Shown: in pieces, positions 16,891-25,225 of the stretch
Layout: every line of letters starts with the position of its first letter
How positions within the stretch are numbered: position 1 is the first letter of the stretch
NCBI GenBank assembly: GCA_934096175.1
Contig: CAKOLG010000004.1
Span: forward strand, 1-61,025
DNA from: an uncultured Bacilli bacterium
Lineage (GTDB): Bacteria > Bacillota_I > Bacilli_A > RF39 > UBA660
Direction of reading: 5' to 3'
Length of the DNA stretch: 61,025 nucleotides
Made by a program: the position numbers and the translations under genes
Notes under the pieces: generated by a model
What the model was told of the DNA's origin: nothing
The model's input: only the letters and a program-made list of their open reading frames with translations
The model's database searches: none

Positions 16891-17439
16891 TCAGCAAAAG
16901 ATTTCTTTAAAACTAACAATTTTATCAATAATCGTTATAACATAGCCTTCTGCATACTTGGGTGGCGTAAAATTTAAAGGAAACATATGTTTTCTTATCG
17001 AATCAGTTACTTTTTTATTCTCTAATTCTGGGAAAAATTTAATATAATTTTGCGCTGCCGCGGCCGCATGAACAAAGCCATGCCTTTTAAACAAAGGCTT
17101 ATTTACTCCACATTCAGTTAAATACATTCCATTATCAATTTCAGCAAGTTTTTCATTATAAATCCAAGCATCTGGATAAAAATCATGTAATAAGCCTGCA
17201 ATAGCACAAACTTCTTTTGAAACACCTAAAACTTTTGCCCATCTATAAGCCTTAAAAGAAACTTTAATTGAGTGTTCCCACACCGTTGTATTATAATGAT
17301 GAAAAAATAATTTTCTCTTTTGAAATTCTTTACTTAATAAAATACTTTTAACAATCCTATACCAATCATCAAAAAAAGGACTCAAATAAATCCTTGGGTC
17401 AATATCAAATGCTACATTCTCATTATAATACTCAACCAT
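16891..17439 (-). CDS. HD-domain phosphohydrolase
   Basis: A 182-residue soluble protein with HD metal-site pieces: His in VWEHSIKVS, the HD pair in GLLHDFYPDAW and later acidic residues in IIDKIVS. These form the usual H...HD...D set of hydrolases acting on nucleotides or phosphate esters; the substrate is not evident. Its ATG overlaps the ylbL stop by one base and has a GGAGGGGATT site, so it is co-translated with ylbL. Confidence 0.75.
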   Translation of the reverse strand: MVEYYNENVAFDIDPRIYLSPFFDDWYRIVKSILLSKEFQKRKLFFHHYNTTVWEHSIKVSFKAYRWAKVLGVSKEVCAIAGLLHDFYPDAWIYNEKLAEIDNGMYLTECGVNKPLFKRHGFVHAAAAAQNYIKFFPELENKKVTDSIRKHMFPLNFTPPKYAEGYVITIIDKIVSFKEIFC

Positions 17440-18449
17440 TAAATCCCCTCCAAATAATCAATAGCATCTTGTAATTTTTCTACCTTTACTATTTCAATAA
17501 CATATTTCTTTGCTTTTTTTACCTCCATTGCTTCATCATAATTTTCTTTAGGAACTAATATAACATCAGCCTTATTTTTTACTGCTCCCATAACTTTATA
17601 TTTTATTCCACCTATTTCGCCTACAGTTCCATCAACTGAAATAGTTCCTGTTCCAACAATTTTTTTACCATGCGTCAAATCTTGCTCAGTCAAAGCATTA
17701 TAAATCATTAATGCCATCATCATTCCTCCACTAGGACCTGACTCACTTAGTTTTGTTTTTATTTGAATATCTTTAGAGCTTTCAATATCAAAAGTTGTTA
17801 CTACTGAAACACCAGCATACTTTTCACCATCTTCTTCATATATTTTAGCTTTTTTCAAAACTTCTTTTCCATCTCGTGAAACCGTAAAAGTTACTGTATC
17901 ACCAACATTTTTTTCAGCCACAACCTTTTTTATTTCAGCTACATCACTTACTTCAATTCCTTCGCATTTAATAACATTATCACCAATTTTTAAATCAGTA
18001 TTTGCTTCTTTTGTAATATATATAACTGAATTTACTTTATTATTAATTTTATAATCAATATTAGCTGCTTCTAAAGCAGATATAATAGCATAATTCTTAC
18101 TTTGTTCTAAATACACTCTATCTCTTTTATTTGCATCTTCTATTGTTTCATTATCATAAGTAACATCACTTACTTTAATAACATCCCAATCAGGTAATAT
18201 TGTCCCTAATAGCACATATGGAATAGAGCCTTGAACAACACTCACATATGCCATATTAAAACTACCTTCAATATCTGCATCTTTTCCATCAACAGTTATT
18301 CGATCACTTAAATCAATAATTCCCCCTGGCATTTCTACTTCATAAGGCAATTTTACTGTTACCAAAATTACCATTACTATTAAAGTAATTACAAAACCAA
18401 TATTATTCTTAATAAAATTTTTAATCCCTTCATATATTTTATTAAACAT
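17439..18449 (-). CDS. ylbL: YlbL-type PDZ and Lon-like (S16) protease
   Basis: A 336-residue membrane-anchored serine protease. One N-terminal membrane helix (about residues 16-33), a PDZ domain in the middle (TDLKIGDNVIKCEGIEV) and a C-terminal S16 domain with the Ser-Lys dyad: Ser in GPSGGMM and Lys in GGIKYKV. In Bacillus, YlbL clears the DNA-damage cell division inhibitor YneA together with CtpA. The AGGTGATATAA site fits the ATG. It is divergent from ylbJ, which in Bacillus is also its near neighbour. Confidence 0.9.
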   Translation of the reverse strand: MFNKIYEGIKNFIKNNIGFVITLIVMVILVTVKLPYEVEMPGGIIDLSDRITVDGKDADIEGSFNMAYVSVVQGSIPYVLLGTILPDWDVIKVSDVTYDNETIEDANKRDRVYLEQSKNYAIISALEAANIDYKINNKVNSVIYITKEANTDLKIGDNVIKCEGIEVSDVAEIKKVVAEKNVGDTVTFTVSRDGKEVLKKAKIYEEDGEKYAGVSVVTTFDIESSKDIQIKTKLSESGPSGGMMMALMIYNALTEQDLTHGKKIVGTGTISVDGTVGEIGGIKYKVMGAVKNKADVILVPKENYDEAMEVKKAKKYVIEIVKVEKLQDAIDYLEGI

Positions 18450-18490
18450 TTATATCACCTCAAATATTATATCATTTAAGAAGGTAAATT

Positions 18491-19333
18491 ATGAAACAAA
18501 CCATAAAAGAATTATTAATATTTACAATTTTAGTCATCTCATTTTTTTATATTTCTTCCTATAATAATTATATCTCTAACCAAATAATATATTCAGTAAA
18601 TATTTGGCTTACCAAAATAGTCCCCACTTTATTTCCCACTTTTATCTTAGTAGACGTAATATACGCCTCAAACATTCCTAAATTCTTAGAAAATAAATTA
18701 CACATTAACTATATATACATCCTAAGTATCATATCTGGTTCTCCATCAAATTCATACATTCTAAATAATTATAATATCGAATTAACCAAATTACTAAGTA
18801 CAACTCAATACACATCTTTAGTATTCACATTTACTTATTTAACTAATATATTTAATAAAACCCAAGCTATTATAATAATCATTTTAAATATCTTAACAAA
18901 TATTATTTTAATAATATTTCTAAAACCACCTAAAATAACATATATAAACCAAACAAATTCCTATATCAATACCATTTTAAAAAGCATTAACAAAAGTATC
19001 TTAACCTTAATAAATATTTTAGGAACCATTATCTTCTTTAATATTTTACCAATTAATTTAATCCAAAACAATTACCTTAAATCTTTTTTACTAAGTATAC
19101 TAGAAATAACATCTTCCTTAACCAATCTTTCAATAATTAACATTCCCTTTAACTTTAAAATTATTCTAACTTGTATTTCCTTATCAACCTGTGGCTTATG
19201 TATTTTTTGTCAAATAAAAAGTATTGTAAATAACCAAAAATGCAACTATCAAAAATACTTAAAATATCGTTTATTACACCTTACACTATTTACAATACTC
19301 TGTTTACTAACATTTAATCTTTTACTAAACTAA
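18491..19333 (+). CDS. YlbJ-like sporulation membrane protein
   Basis: A 280-residue protein with about eight membrane segments. KIVPTLFPTFILVDVI and SIISGSPSNSYIL match the Gate/nucleoside-recognition pattern of YlbJ, a sporulation membrane protein of Bacillus required for normal spore cortex. It is clearly shorter than the usual 400 or so residues; the segments kept are the N-terminal gate and the last pair. Placement head to head with ylbL supports the call. AAGAAGGTAAATT precedes the ATG. Its last 20 bases overlap the end of the converging 169-residue gene. Confidence 0.75.
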   Translation: MKQTIKELLIFTILVISFFYISSYNNYISNQIIYSVNIWLTKIVPTLFPTFILVDVIYASNIPKFLENKLHINYIYILSIISGSPSNSYILNNYNIELTKLLSTTQYTSLVFTFTYLTNIFNKTQAIIIIILNILTNIILIIFLKPPKITYINQTNSYINTILKSINKSILTLINILGTIIFFNILPINLIQNNYLKSFLLSILEITSSLTNLSIINIPFNFKIILTCISLSTCGLCIFCQIKSIVNNQKCNYQKYLKYRLLHLTLFTILCLLTFNLLLN

Positions 19334-19823
19334 TTTTATAATCAAAACTAATATTATTACTTAATATATCATCCGTACTATTTAAATCATACCAGAGCTT
19401 AATCAAATGGACTTTAGTATAACCAGCTTTTAATTGATATGTTGTTATTACATAACCGCCATTATCTCTTTCTAACTCAGTTAAACTATAAATCGCTAAA
19501 TCATCGACTCCCACTTTAACATGCTCCAATACACTATTATCATGAACATTAGGAAAAATAACTAAATTATACTTTTTAATCTCCTGATTATTATTAGTTA
19601 CAGTATATGTAACTCCACTTTGCAACATTCCCTCGCCATCACTAGTAATTTTTAAAGCCTTAAACTTACGATCATCTAAAACCGTAACCATTCCATATTG
19701 ACTACGAACATCATTGTCTTGACTTTTTTTTATTGCATATGAAGAATATATCACTGCCATTACTAAAAAAAGTAAGGCCACTATTTCAATAATTATTTGT
19801 TTACCTAAAATTTTACTCGCCAT
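19314..19823 (-). CDS. Exported protein of unknown function (169 aa)
   Basis: One N-terminal hydrophobic segment ends in VIYSSYAIKK and is followed by a roughly 140-residue outer part with alternating beta-strand pattern (TYTVTNNNQEIKKYNLVIF, then GYVITTYQLKAGYTKVHLI). It overlaps the preceding 308-residue gene by 11 bases (ATG inside its last codons), so both come from one message. The S-Y-A after the hydrophobic core resembles exported TasA/camelysin-type proteins, but no clear family match is seen. Confidence 0.6.
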   Translation of the reverse strand: MASKILGKQIIIEIVALLFLVMAVIYSSYAIKKSQDNDVRSQYGMVTVLDDRKFKALKITSDGEGMLQSGVTYTVTNNNQEIKKYNLVIFPNVHDNSVLEHVKVGVDDLAIYSLTELERDNGGYVITTYQLKAGYTKVHLIKLWYDLNSTDDILSNNISFDYKISLVKD

Positions 19824-20739
19824 AACTTACCTCAAACGGTGTTTCTAACGTTCCGTTTCCTTTTAATACTTCCAATTTTTCATCAAGCCAAATAACTTCT
19901 TTAGCGTTTAAAATATCTCCTTTTCCCCTAACTTCTATAGACTTATCCTTTAAATAATAAGCATTACTATCATTAATTATATCTTCTAACCAAAACCCGT
20001 TTTCATCATTTAACCAACTATCATAATCAAAAACATTATCTAAATTAACATTTACATCATTAATACTTTTTAAATAATCTTCTATACTTAAATAACTTGC
20101 ATCACTTTCTTTATAACTGCCACTATAACTATTTAAACTAATTAATTTATACTTATTATCAATTAAACCAATTATACGATATAATTGATTTTTATATTTA
20201 ATATAATTATTAACTGTTAAACCATAATAACGATAATCATTACCATCTTTATATACTAAATTATCATTTTTAATAATATAATCTAAATCACTATTTTTTA
20301 ACATCTTAACAGTAATTTTAAACTTATAATTAATTTTACTTAAAGACCATATCTTTATATTTACTTTTTCTATATCACCTTTATTACCAATTTTTTTTAA
20401 TATTCCTGTTGTTAAAACCTTACTTTCAAGTTTCGTACTAACACTATCATTAATTTGATAATAAACATCATCATAACTTCTACCATTTTCTTCTTCTACA
20501 ACAATTTCATATGAAGTATTTAACGAATTAGTATTTATTAGAACCAAATCAATTTCTTGATTTTCTTGCAAATTCAAATAATTACTTTTTGAATATGTTA
20601 CACTTATTCCATCAATATCCTCTTTAATTAAAACTGGTTCATTAACAACACCTGTATTTTTGGCATAAGAAAGACCGAATAATAACAAAGTCAAACCTAA
20701 TACTAAAAACAAAACCAAATAATACTTCTTATTATTCAT
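19813..20739 (-). CDS. Exported protein, paralogue of the 331-aa protein
   Basis: A 308-residue protein whose signal-anchor ends in LLFGLSYAKN. A beta-rich region (about 25-150) is followed by a module with YIKYKNQLYRIIGLIDNKYK and a terminal block GNGTLETPFEVS. These correspond to the RIVRV and GQGTESYPYE blocks of the protein at 15606-16601. The start at 20739 follows GGTGAAACTG; an ATG 12 bases upstream overlaps that site. Co-translated with the 169-residue gene. Unknown function; a surface or pilus-like part is a guess from the export signal alone. Confidence 0.6.
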   Translation of the reverse strand: MNNKKYYLVLFLVLGLTLLLFGLSYAKNTGVVNEPVLIKEDIDGISVTYSKSNYLNLQENQEIDLVLINTNSLNTSYEIVVEEENGRSYDDVYYQINDSVSTKLESKVLTTGILKKIGNKGDIEKVNIKIWSLSKINYKFKITVKMLKNSDLDYIIKNDNLVYKDGNDYRYYGLTVNNYIKYKNQLYRIIGLIDNKYKLISLNSYSGSYKESDASYLSIEDYLKSINDVNVNLDNVFDYDSWLNDENGFWLEDIINDSNAYYLKDKSIEVRGKGDILNAKEVIWLDEKLEVLKGNGTLETPFEVSYGE

Positions 20740-20778
20740 CAGTTTCACCATCCGTATCTTATCATTAACATAATATCA

Positions 20779-20806
20779 CAAAAAAAGAAACATTTAAAGT
20801 TTCTTT
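20779..20806 (-). terminator. Terminator facing ysxE
   Basis: AAAGAAAC and GTTTCTTT stem with a seven-base loop and seven T in the minus direction. It would end the spoVID-ysxE message about 200 bases after ysxE. Confidence 0.75.
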
Positions 20807-20831
20807 AACATATTTTATATTAGGTGATCTT

Positions 20832-21005
20832 ATGTACCCTAAACATAGTTTTTTACTTTTAATATCTATATTTTGTTTATGTATTTTAATTTTTTACCAA
20901 ATTATTATAACTCTTATACTACCTCTACGTTTTAATATAATAGTTCTTCTAATCGAGTCATTTATTCTTTTTTATCTTTTATTTCGCTTACTGTGGCCCT
21001 ATTAA
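20832..21005 (+). CDS. Possible 57-residue membrane protein
   Basis: An open frame starting MYPKHSFLLLISIFCLCILI with two hydrophobic stretches and ending FRLLWPY. TTAGGTGATCTT before the ATG is a good ribosome binding site. It overlaps the last four bases of ysxE on the other strand and lies wholly inside the presumed 3' end of the ysxE message, which weakens the case. AT-rich sequence also gives hydrophobic frames easily. Confidence 0.4.
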   Translation: MYPKHSFLLLISIFCLCILIFYQIIITLILPLRFNIIVLLIESFILFYLLFRLLWPY

Positions 21006-21880
21006 GAAGACAAAACAAGTTTTGACGATTTGTTCAAATATCCTATTAACTTTCTAATTTCTCGGCAATCACGTAACATATCACTAGATAACTCTACCTT
21101 AGTTGGTATACTTATTAAAATATCCAATAAAATTTTTTCTTCTTCCAAAAGTTCAAAGTCATCATTATATTCTTTAAACAAATCACTAAAAGACAAATTA
21201 TACCATTCATTTTGATAAAATTTATACAAATCAACAATCGGACTATCTATTGTATAATTATCCCAACTTATCAAATAATCATTTTCATTTTTAATATAAT
21301 GATCTAATCGCAAGTTATTATGAACTAAGACAACTCTTTCTTTTGTCTTATCACTAACTTTATTATACCATTCATCTATTTTAGCTAGACAATATTTACA
21401 AGCATTATAGATTAAAGAATAATTTCTCAAAAAAAGATAATGACTTGGCATATAGTATTCTTCACTAATGAATCTATCAAACATTTCACCATAGTAATTA
21501 TCTATAAATTGCACATTATTCTTTAAATTCTCATATATTTCCTTATATCTATCCTTAGTTATTTCTTTAAAATAACTAGTTTTACTATGTAAAAGCGCAA
21601 CTAACTTAATTAAATCTAAACCCTTTTGATTATTATCAATAGAGGCATCACTTTGATACTCAAACACAATAGTATTATCTCGACTACTATCAACAAGTTT
21701 AGGCAAATACTTAAATCCCCGAGTATACAAATAATTATATAAATCCAAATAATTTATTTTAGGTTCGGTTTTTACAACATAATCTCCATCCATTGTATTA
21801 AATAAAATACACTTATTGATTCTAGTTATCCTATATGGTTTATAAACTTGCGTTAAAACATCTATTGATCTATTCATCAA
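21002..21880 (-). CDS. ysxE: YsxE/CotS-type spore coat kinase-fold protein
   Basis: A 292-residue protein with an aminoglycoside-phosphotransferase fold: a small lobe (YRITRINKCILFNTMDGDYVVKTE), then VVLVHNNLRLDHYI at the Brenner position and ISWDNYTIDSPIVDLYKF at the metal-binding position. The catalytic Asp of HGD is replaced (HNN), so it may not be an active kinase. Order and overlap (11 bases) with the SpoVID-like gene match spoVID-ysxE of Bacillus, whose products are coat proteins. This synteny carries most of the assignment. Confidence 0.78.
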   Translation of the reverse strand: MMNRSIDVLTQVYKPYRITRINKCILFNTMDGDYVVKTEPKINYLDLYNYLYTRGFKYLPKLVDSSRDNTIVFEYQSDASIDNNQKGLDLIKLVALLHSKTSYFKEITKDRYKEIYENLKNNVQFIDNYYGEMFDRFISEEYYMPSHYLFLRNYSLIYNACKYCLAKIDEWYNKVSDKTKERVVLVHNNLRLDHYIKNENDYLISWDNYTIDSPIVDLYKFYQNEWYNLSFSDLFKEYNDDFELLEEEKILLDILISIPTKVELSSDMLRDCREIRKLIGYLNKSSKLVLSS

Positions 21881-22685
21881 TATTATCAGGAATAATTATC
21901 TTATCTCCAACATTTATATTCGTAATCTCATTATATATTTTTATATTATCAATATTAGTATTATACATTTTTATTATATCTTCTAATGTTTCATTTTCAT
22001 TTACAATATGAATATGATACGTTACATAATCATTATTACTATCATTCATAACCGTATTCTCCCCTTCAACATTTATATTTCCAACTACATCATTACTATC
22101 AACAACATCACCAATTTTTAAAGAATCATCATCTCGTTCATAAAAAAAATTATCGCTTGCATCAATCACTTTTTCTTCTCCTTCATCACTTGCTTTAAAA
22201 GCCATACTGCTTTCTTCGGCATTGTCCTCAATAACTACATCTTGACAATCATCTGCAATATTTTTAATGTCATTTTTTCCTAACAACTCATCAATTTTTC
22301 TATCAAGTTCTTCATCATCTTCATTTCGATTAGTCTCCGTCTCCCCATTTTCTATTTTATCTTTTTTATTATCTGCTGTTATTAAAAAATCAATATTAAC
22401 TTTAATCACATCACGATCAATAACATCATACGTAAAATCTTCAATATCAACTTTTACAGTTTCAAAATCAATATTATCTGGTAATAAAGCACTAAAAGGC
22501 AAACGATACTTAAATAACTCCTTCTCTGTTGTATCACTATGCACCTTATAGTCACCAAATACTATAAAATCCCCAGATACTTCTCCATCAAAAATCTTTT
22601 CCTCATGTTCTAAAGAAATACTAGTAATACTAGCTATATTGTTTTTAAATACAATTTCTTTAACAAAAGGTATAACTTGTTTCAT
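21870..22685 (-). CDS. spoVID: SpoVID-like spore coat morphogenetic protein with LysM
   Basis: A 271-residue protein in three parts. The N-terminal beta-rich domain (residues 1-100; ITSISLEHEEKIFDGEVSGD, then YRLPFSALLPDN) matches SpoVID, which helps the coat encase the forespore. A long acidic low-complexity linker follows (about 105-215), then a C-terminal LysM domain (VTYHIHIVNENETLEDIIKM to IIIPDN). The length is about half of B. subtilis SpoVID (575), mostly through a shorter linker. AGGAGGGATTATT precedes the ATG. It is followed by ysxE and preceded by the lon terminator, so it has its own promoter, perhaps a sporulation one. Confidence 0.8.
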   Translation of the reverse strand: MKQVIPFVKEIVFKNNIASITSISLEHEEKIFDGEVSGDFIVFGDYKVHSDTTEKELFKYRLPFSALLPDNIDFETVKVDIEDFTYDVIDRDVIKVNIDFLITADNKKDKIENGETETNRNEDDEELDRKIDELLGKNDIKNIADDCQDVVIEDNAEESSMAFKASDEGEEKVIDASDNFFYERDDDSLKIGDVVDSNDVVGNINVEGENTVMNDSNNDYVTYHIHIVNENETLEDIIKMYNTNIDNIKIYNEITNINVGDKIIIPDNIDE

Positions 22686-22711
22686 AATAATCCCTCCTAT
22701 TTAAAAATATG

Positions 22712-22752
22712 AAAAAAAAGATATTTAATTACTGAAAATAGCATTAAATATC
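22712..22752 (-). terminator. Terminator of lon
   Basis: GATATTTAAT and its complement (ten-base stem) span the lon stop codon and are followed by eight T in the minus direction. Confidence 0.75.
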
Positions 22753-25046
22753 TCATTATAATTTTTAACAGGAATTATTTTAATTTCTTCTCTAACAATT
22801 TTTGGAATCTCCTCTATGTCACATTGATTTGTATAAGGAATAAAAATTGTTTTAACTCCATCGTTATAAGCCCCTATAAGTTTTTCTTTTAAACCACCAA
22901 CTTTTAAAACATCACCGCGCAAACTAATTTCACCAGTCATAGCAATATCTCTAGCAACTTCTTTATTTAAAAACAAACTTAATAAAGATGTAGTAATTGC
23001 GACTCCAGCTGAAGGCCCATCTTTTTTTACAGCACCATCCAAAAAATGTATATGTATATCTTTATGTTCGAAATAATAATCATTAACTAAAAAATCACTA
23101 GCTTTACTTTTAATATAACTAAGTGCCACTTCAACAGACTCATCCATCGTTTGTCCAAGCATACCTGTTACTTTAAAATTACCTTTACCATCATACATTG
23201 AAGCTTCAATAGGCATAACCAATCCGCCCGCCTGAGTATAAGCAAGTCCATTAACTAACCCCACAGCCATCGTAACAATTTCGTTTTTTATATCATATTT
23301 ATAAGGTCCTAAATACTTTTGTAAATCACTTTTTCTAATCGTAACCTTAATCGGTGAATTAATCTCTCTAACCGATTTAGCTACTACTTTTCTAACAATT
23401 GTACTTAAATTTCTTTGTAAATCACGAACTCCAGCTTCTTTTGTATACCTATTTATAATTTCCAAAATAATATCATTCGTAAATTTAATTTCTTTACTAC
23501 ATACCAAATGTTCCTTATAAATATTTGGTATTAAATAATCTTTGGCAATATCTAATTTTTCAAATTCTGTATAACTAGATAACTCAATAATTTCTAACCT
23601 ATCATATAAAGCATCTGGAATATCATCTTCATAATTAGCAGTTAAAATAAACATAGCATTCGATAAATCAAAAGGTTCTTCAATATAATTATCAATAAAC
23701 ATAGCATTTTGTTCTGGATCAAGAATATCTAGCAACACAGAGGCTGGATCACCTTTATAATCCTTTACCATTTTATCAACTTCATCAATCAAAATCAGAG
23801 GATTACTTGTTCCACATTTCTTAAATGCTTGAATAATCTTTCCTGGGCTAGCACCAATATAAGTTCTTCTATGCCCACTTAGCTCAGCACTATCATTTAA
23901 CCCACCAACACTAATCTTATAAAATTCTTTCTTCAAAGCTTTAGCAATCCCCATTGCTAATGATGTCTTTCCAACACCAGGGGGACCAACTAAACAAATA
24001 ATTGGGCTTTTTAAGGCCTTATTACGAATTTTTACAGCTACATATTCTAAAATACGATCTTTAATCTTCTGCAACCCATAATGAGTTCCATCAAGTTCTT
24101 CTTTTATTTTTTCTAAATCTACTTCATCTTCACTATACAAACCATATGGTAAATCAAGAATAAAATCTAAATAATTTCTTATATTACTTATTTCTGGACT
24201 ACCTTCAGTAGTATAATCTAACTTTTTAACTTCATTTACTAGCTTATTTTTTAATTTTCCGTCACATTTTAAATTATTAATTCTTTCTAAATAGTCACCT
24301 ATAACTTCATCCTTTAAATTTATTTCGCCCAATTCTTTTTTTATTTCATCAATTTTGTTACGTAATAAATATTCTTTTTGATTACGCTCAAAATCTTCCC
24401 TAAGGGCATCGTCCAATTTTGAATCAAGTCGTGCAACTTGTAACTCAATTGACAAATCATAAACAAGGGCATTAGCACGATGTAAAGGATTAATTTCTTG
24501 CATATATAATAATTTTTTTTCAATGGAAAAAGGCATAAAAGAAACAATTATATCTGAAATTCGACCTATATCATTTATATTTTCTATGCTAGATAAAACA
24601 CTATTACTTATAACAGGAGAACATTCTATATAATTATTTAATAGCTCTAAAAGTTTCCTTTTTAAAGTCGTTTCTTCAACTTCATCAAACTTAGGAAGTT
24701 CTATTTCCATAGTATGAGCTTTTAATATATCACCATCTAAAACTTCATTTACATATTCTAATATTTTAACTCTTTTAAAACCGCTTACTATAATACGCAA
24801 ATTACCATTTTGCAATTCTAATTTACTCTTTATTTTTCCAACAACTCCAACAGATGGTAAATCAGACACATCAGGGGCTTCTTCATAAGGATCATTTGGA
24901 CATACAATTAAAATTTCACTATTATGTTTTTCAATCGCCAAATCAATAACCTTACTACTTATATCATTATTCAAATCAAGTCTAACATCTTGCATCGGAA
25001 GCAATACTATTTTTTTTAGAAGCATAACTGGTAAATTGTTTTTCAA
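22725..25046 (-). CDS. lon: ATP-dependent protease Lon
   Basis: Degrades misfolded and regulatory proteins in the cytosol. The roughly 773-residue protein has an N-terminal substrate domain starting LPVMLLKKIVLLPMQDV, a coiled middle part, an AAA+ module (GPPGVGKTSLAMG, ILIDEVDKM) and a C-terminal S16 domain with the catalytic Ser in KDGPSAGVA and Lys in VGGLKEKLIGA. The start is set at a TTG (25046) because AAGGAGG lies eight bases before it; the ATG at 25070 overlaps that site. A promoter is seen upstream. Transcribed alone. Confidence 0.95.
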   Translation of the reverse strand: MKNNLPVMLLKKIVLLPMQDVRLDLNNDISSKVIDLAIEKHNSEILIVCPNDPYEEAPDVSDLPSVGVVGKIKSKLELQNGNLRIIVSGFKRVKILEYVNEVLDGDILKAHTMEIELPKFDEVEETTLKRKLLELLNNYIECSPVISNSVLSSIENINDIGRISDIIVSFMPFSIEKKLLYMQEINPLHRANALVYDLSIELQVARLDSKLDDALREDFERNQKEYLLRNKIDEIKKELGEINLKDEVIGDYLERINNLKCDGKLKNKLVNEVKKLDYTTEGSPEISNIRNYLDFILDLPYGLYSEDEVDLEKIKEELDGTHYGLQKIKDRILEYVAVKIRNKALKSPIICLVGPPGVGKTSLAMGIAKALKKEFYKISVGGLNDSAELSGHRRTYIGASPGKIIQAFKKCGTSNPLILIDEVDKMVKDYKGDPASVLLDILDPEQNAMFIDNYIEEPFDLSNAMFILTANYEDDIPDALYDRLEIIELSSYTEFEKLDIAKDYLIPNIYKEHLVCSKEIKFTNDIILEIINRYTKEAGVRDLQRNLSTIVRKVVAKSVREINSPIKVTIRKSDLQKYLGPYKYDIKNEIVTMAVGLVNGLAYTQAGGLVMPIEASMYDGKGNFKVTGMLGQTMDESVEVALSYIKSKASDFLVNDYYFEHKDIHIHFLDGAVKKDGPSAGVAITTSLLSLFLNKEVARDIAMTGEISLRGDVLKVGGLKEKLIGAYNDGVKTIFIPYTNQCDIEEIPKIVREEIKIIPVKNYNEIFNAIFSN

Positions 25047-25078
25047 GTAAACCGCCTCCTTAGCAAACATTAATGACT

Positions 25079-25107
25079 ATTATAATTTTTTTAGATATTT
25101 TTGTCTA
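25079..25107 (-). promoter_or_regulatory. Promoter of lon
   Basis: TAGACA, 17 bases and a perfect TATAAT on the minus strand, about 33 bases before the TTG start. No CtsR or CIRCE operator is seen around it. Confidence 0.65.
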
Positions 25108-25186
25108 CGAATTTTACGTTTTTTTACAAACTTTTTTCTACAAAATATTCTTTTATTAAAAATAAATATTTATTTTTATTTTTTAG

Positions 25187-25218
25187 CAAAAAAATAACTG
25201 ATATATTCTATCAGTTAT
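25187..25218 (-). terminator. Terminator of tig
   Basis: ATAACTGATA and TATCAGTTAT make a perfect ten-base stem, then seven T in the minus direction, just after the tig stop. Confidence 0.9.
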
Positions 25219-25225
25219 CTAGCAA

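Noticed and set aside
22686..22711. Sigma E type promoter (CATATTTT) before spoVID
   Set aside because: A -10 like motif is present, but no -35 element at suitable spacing was found and the motif is common in AT-rich DNA.
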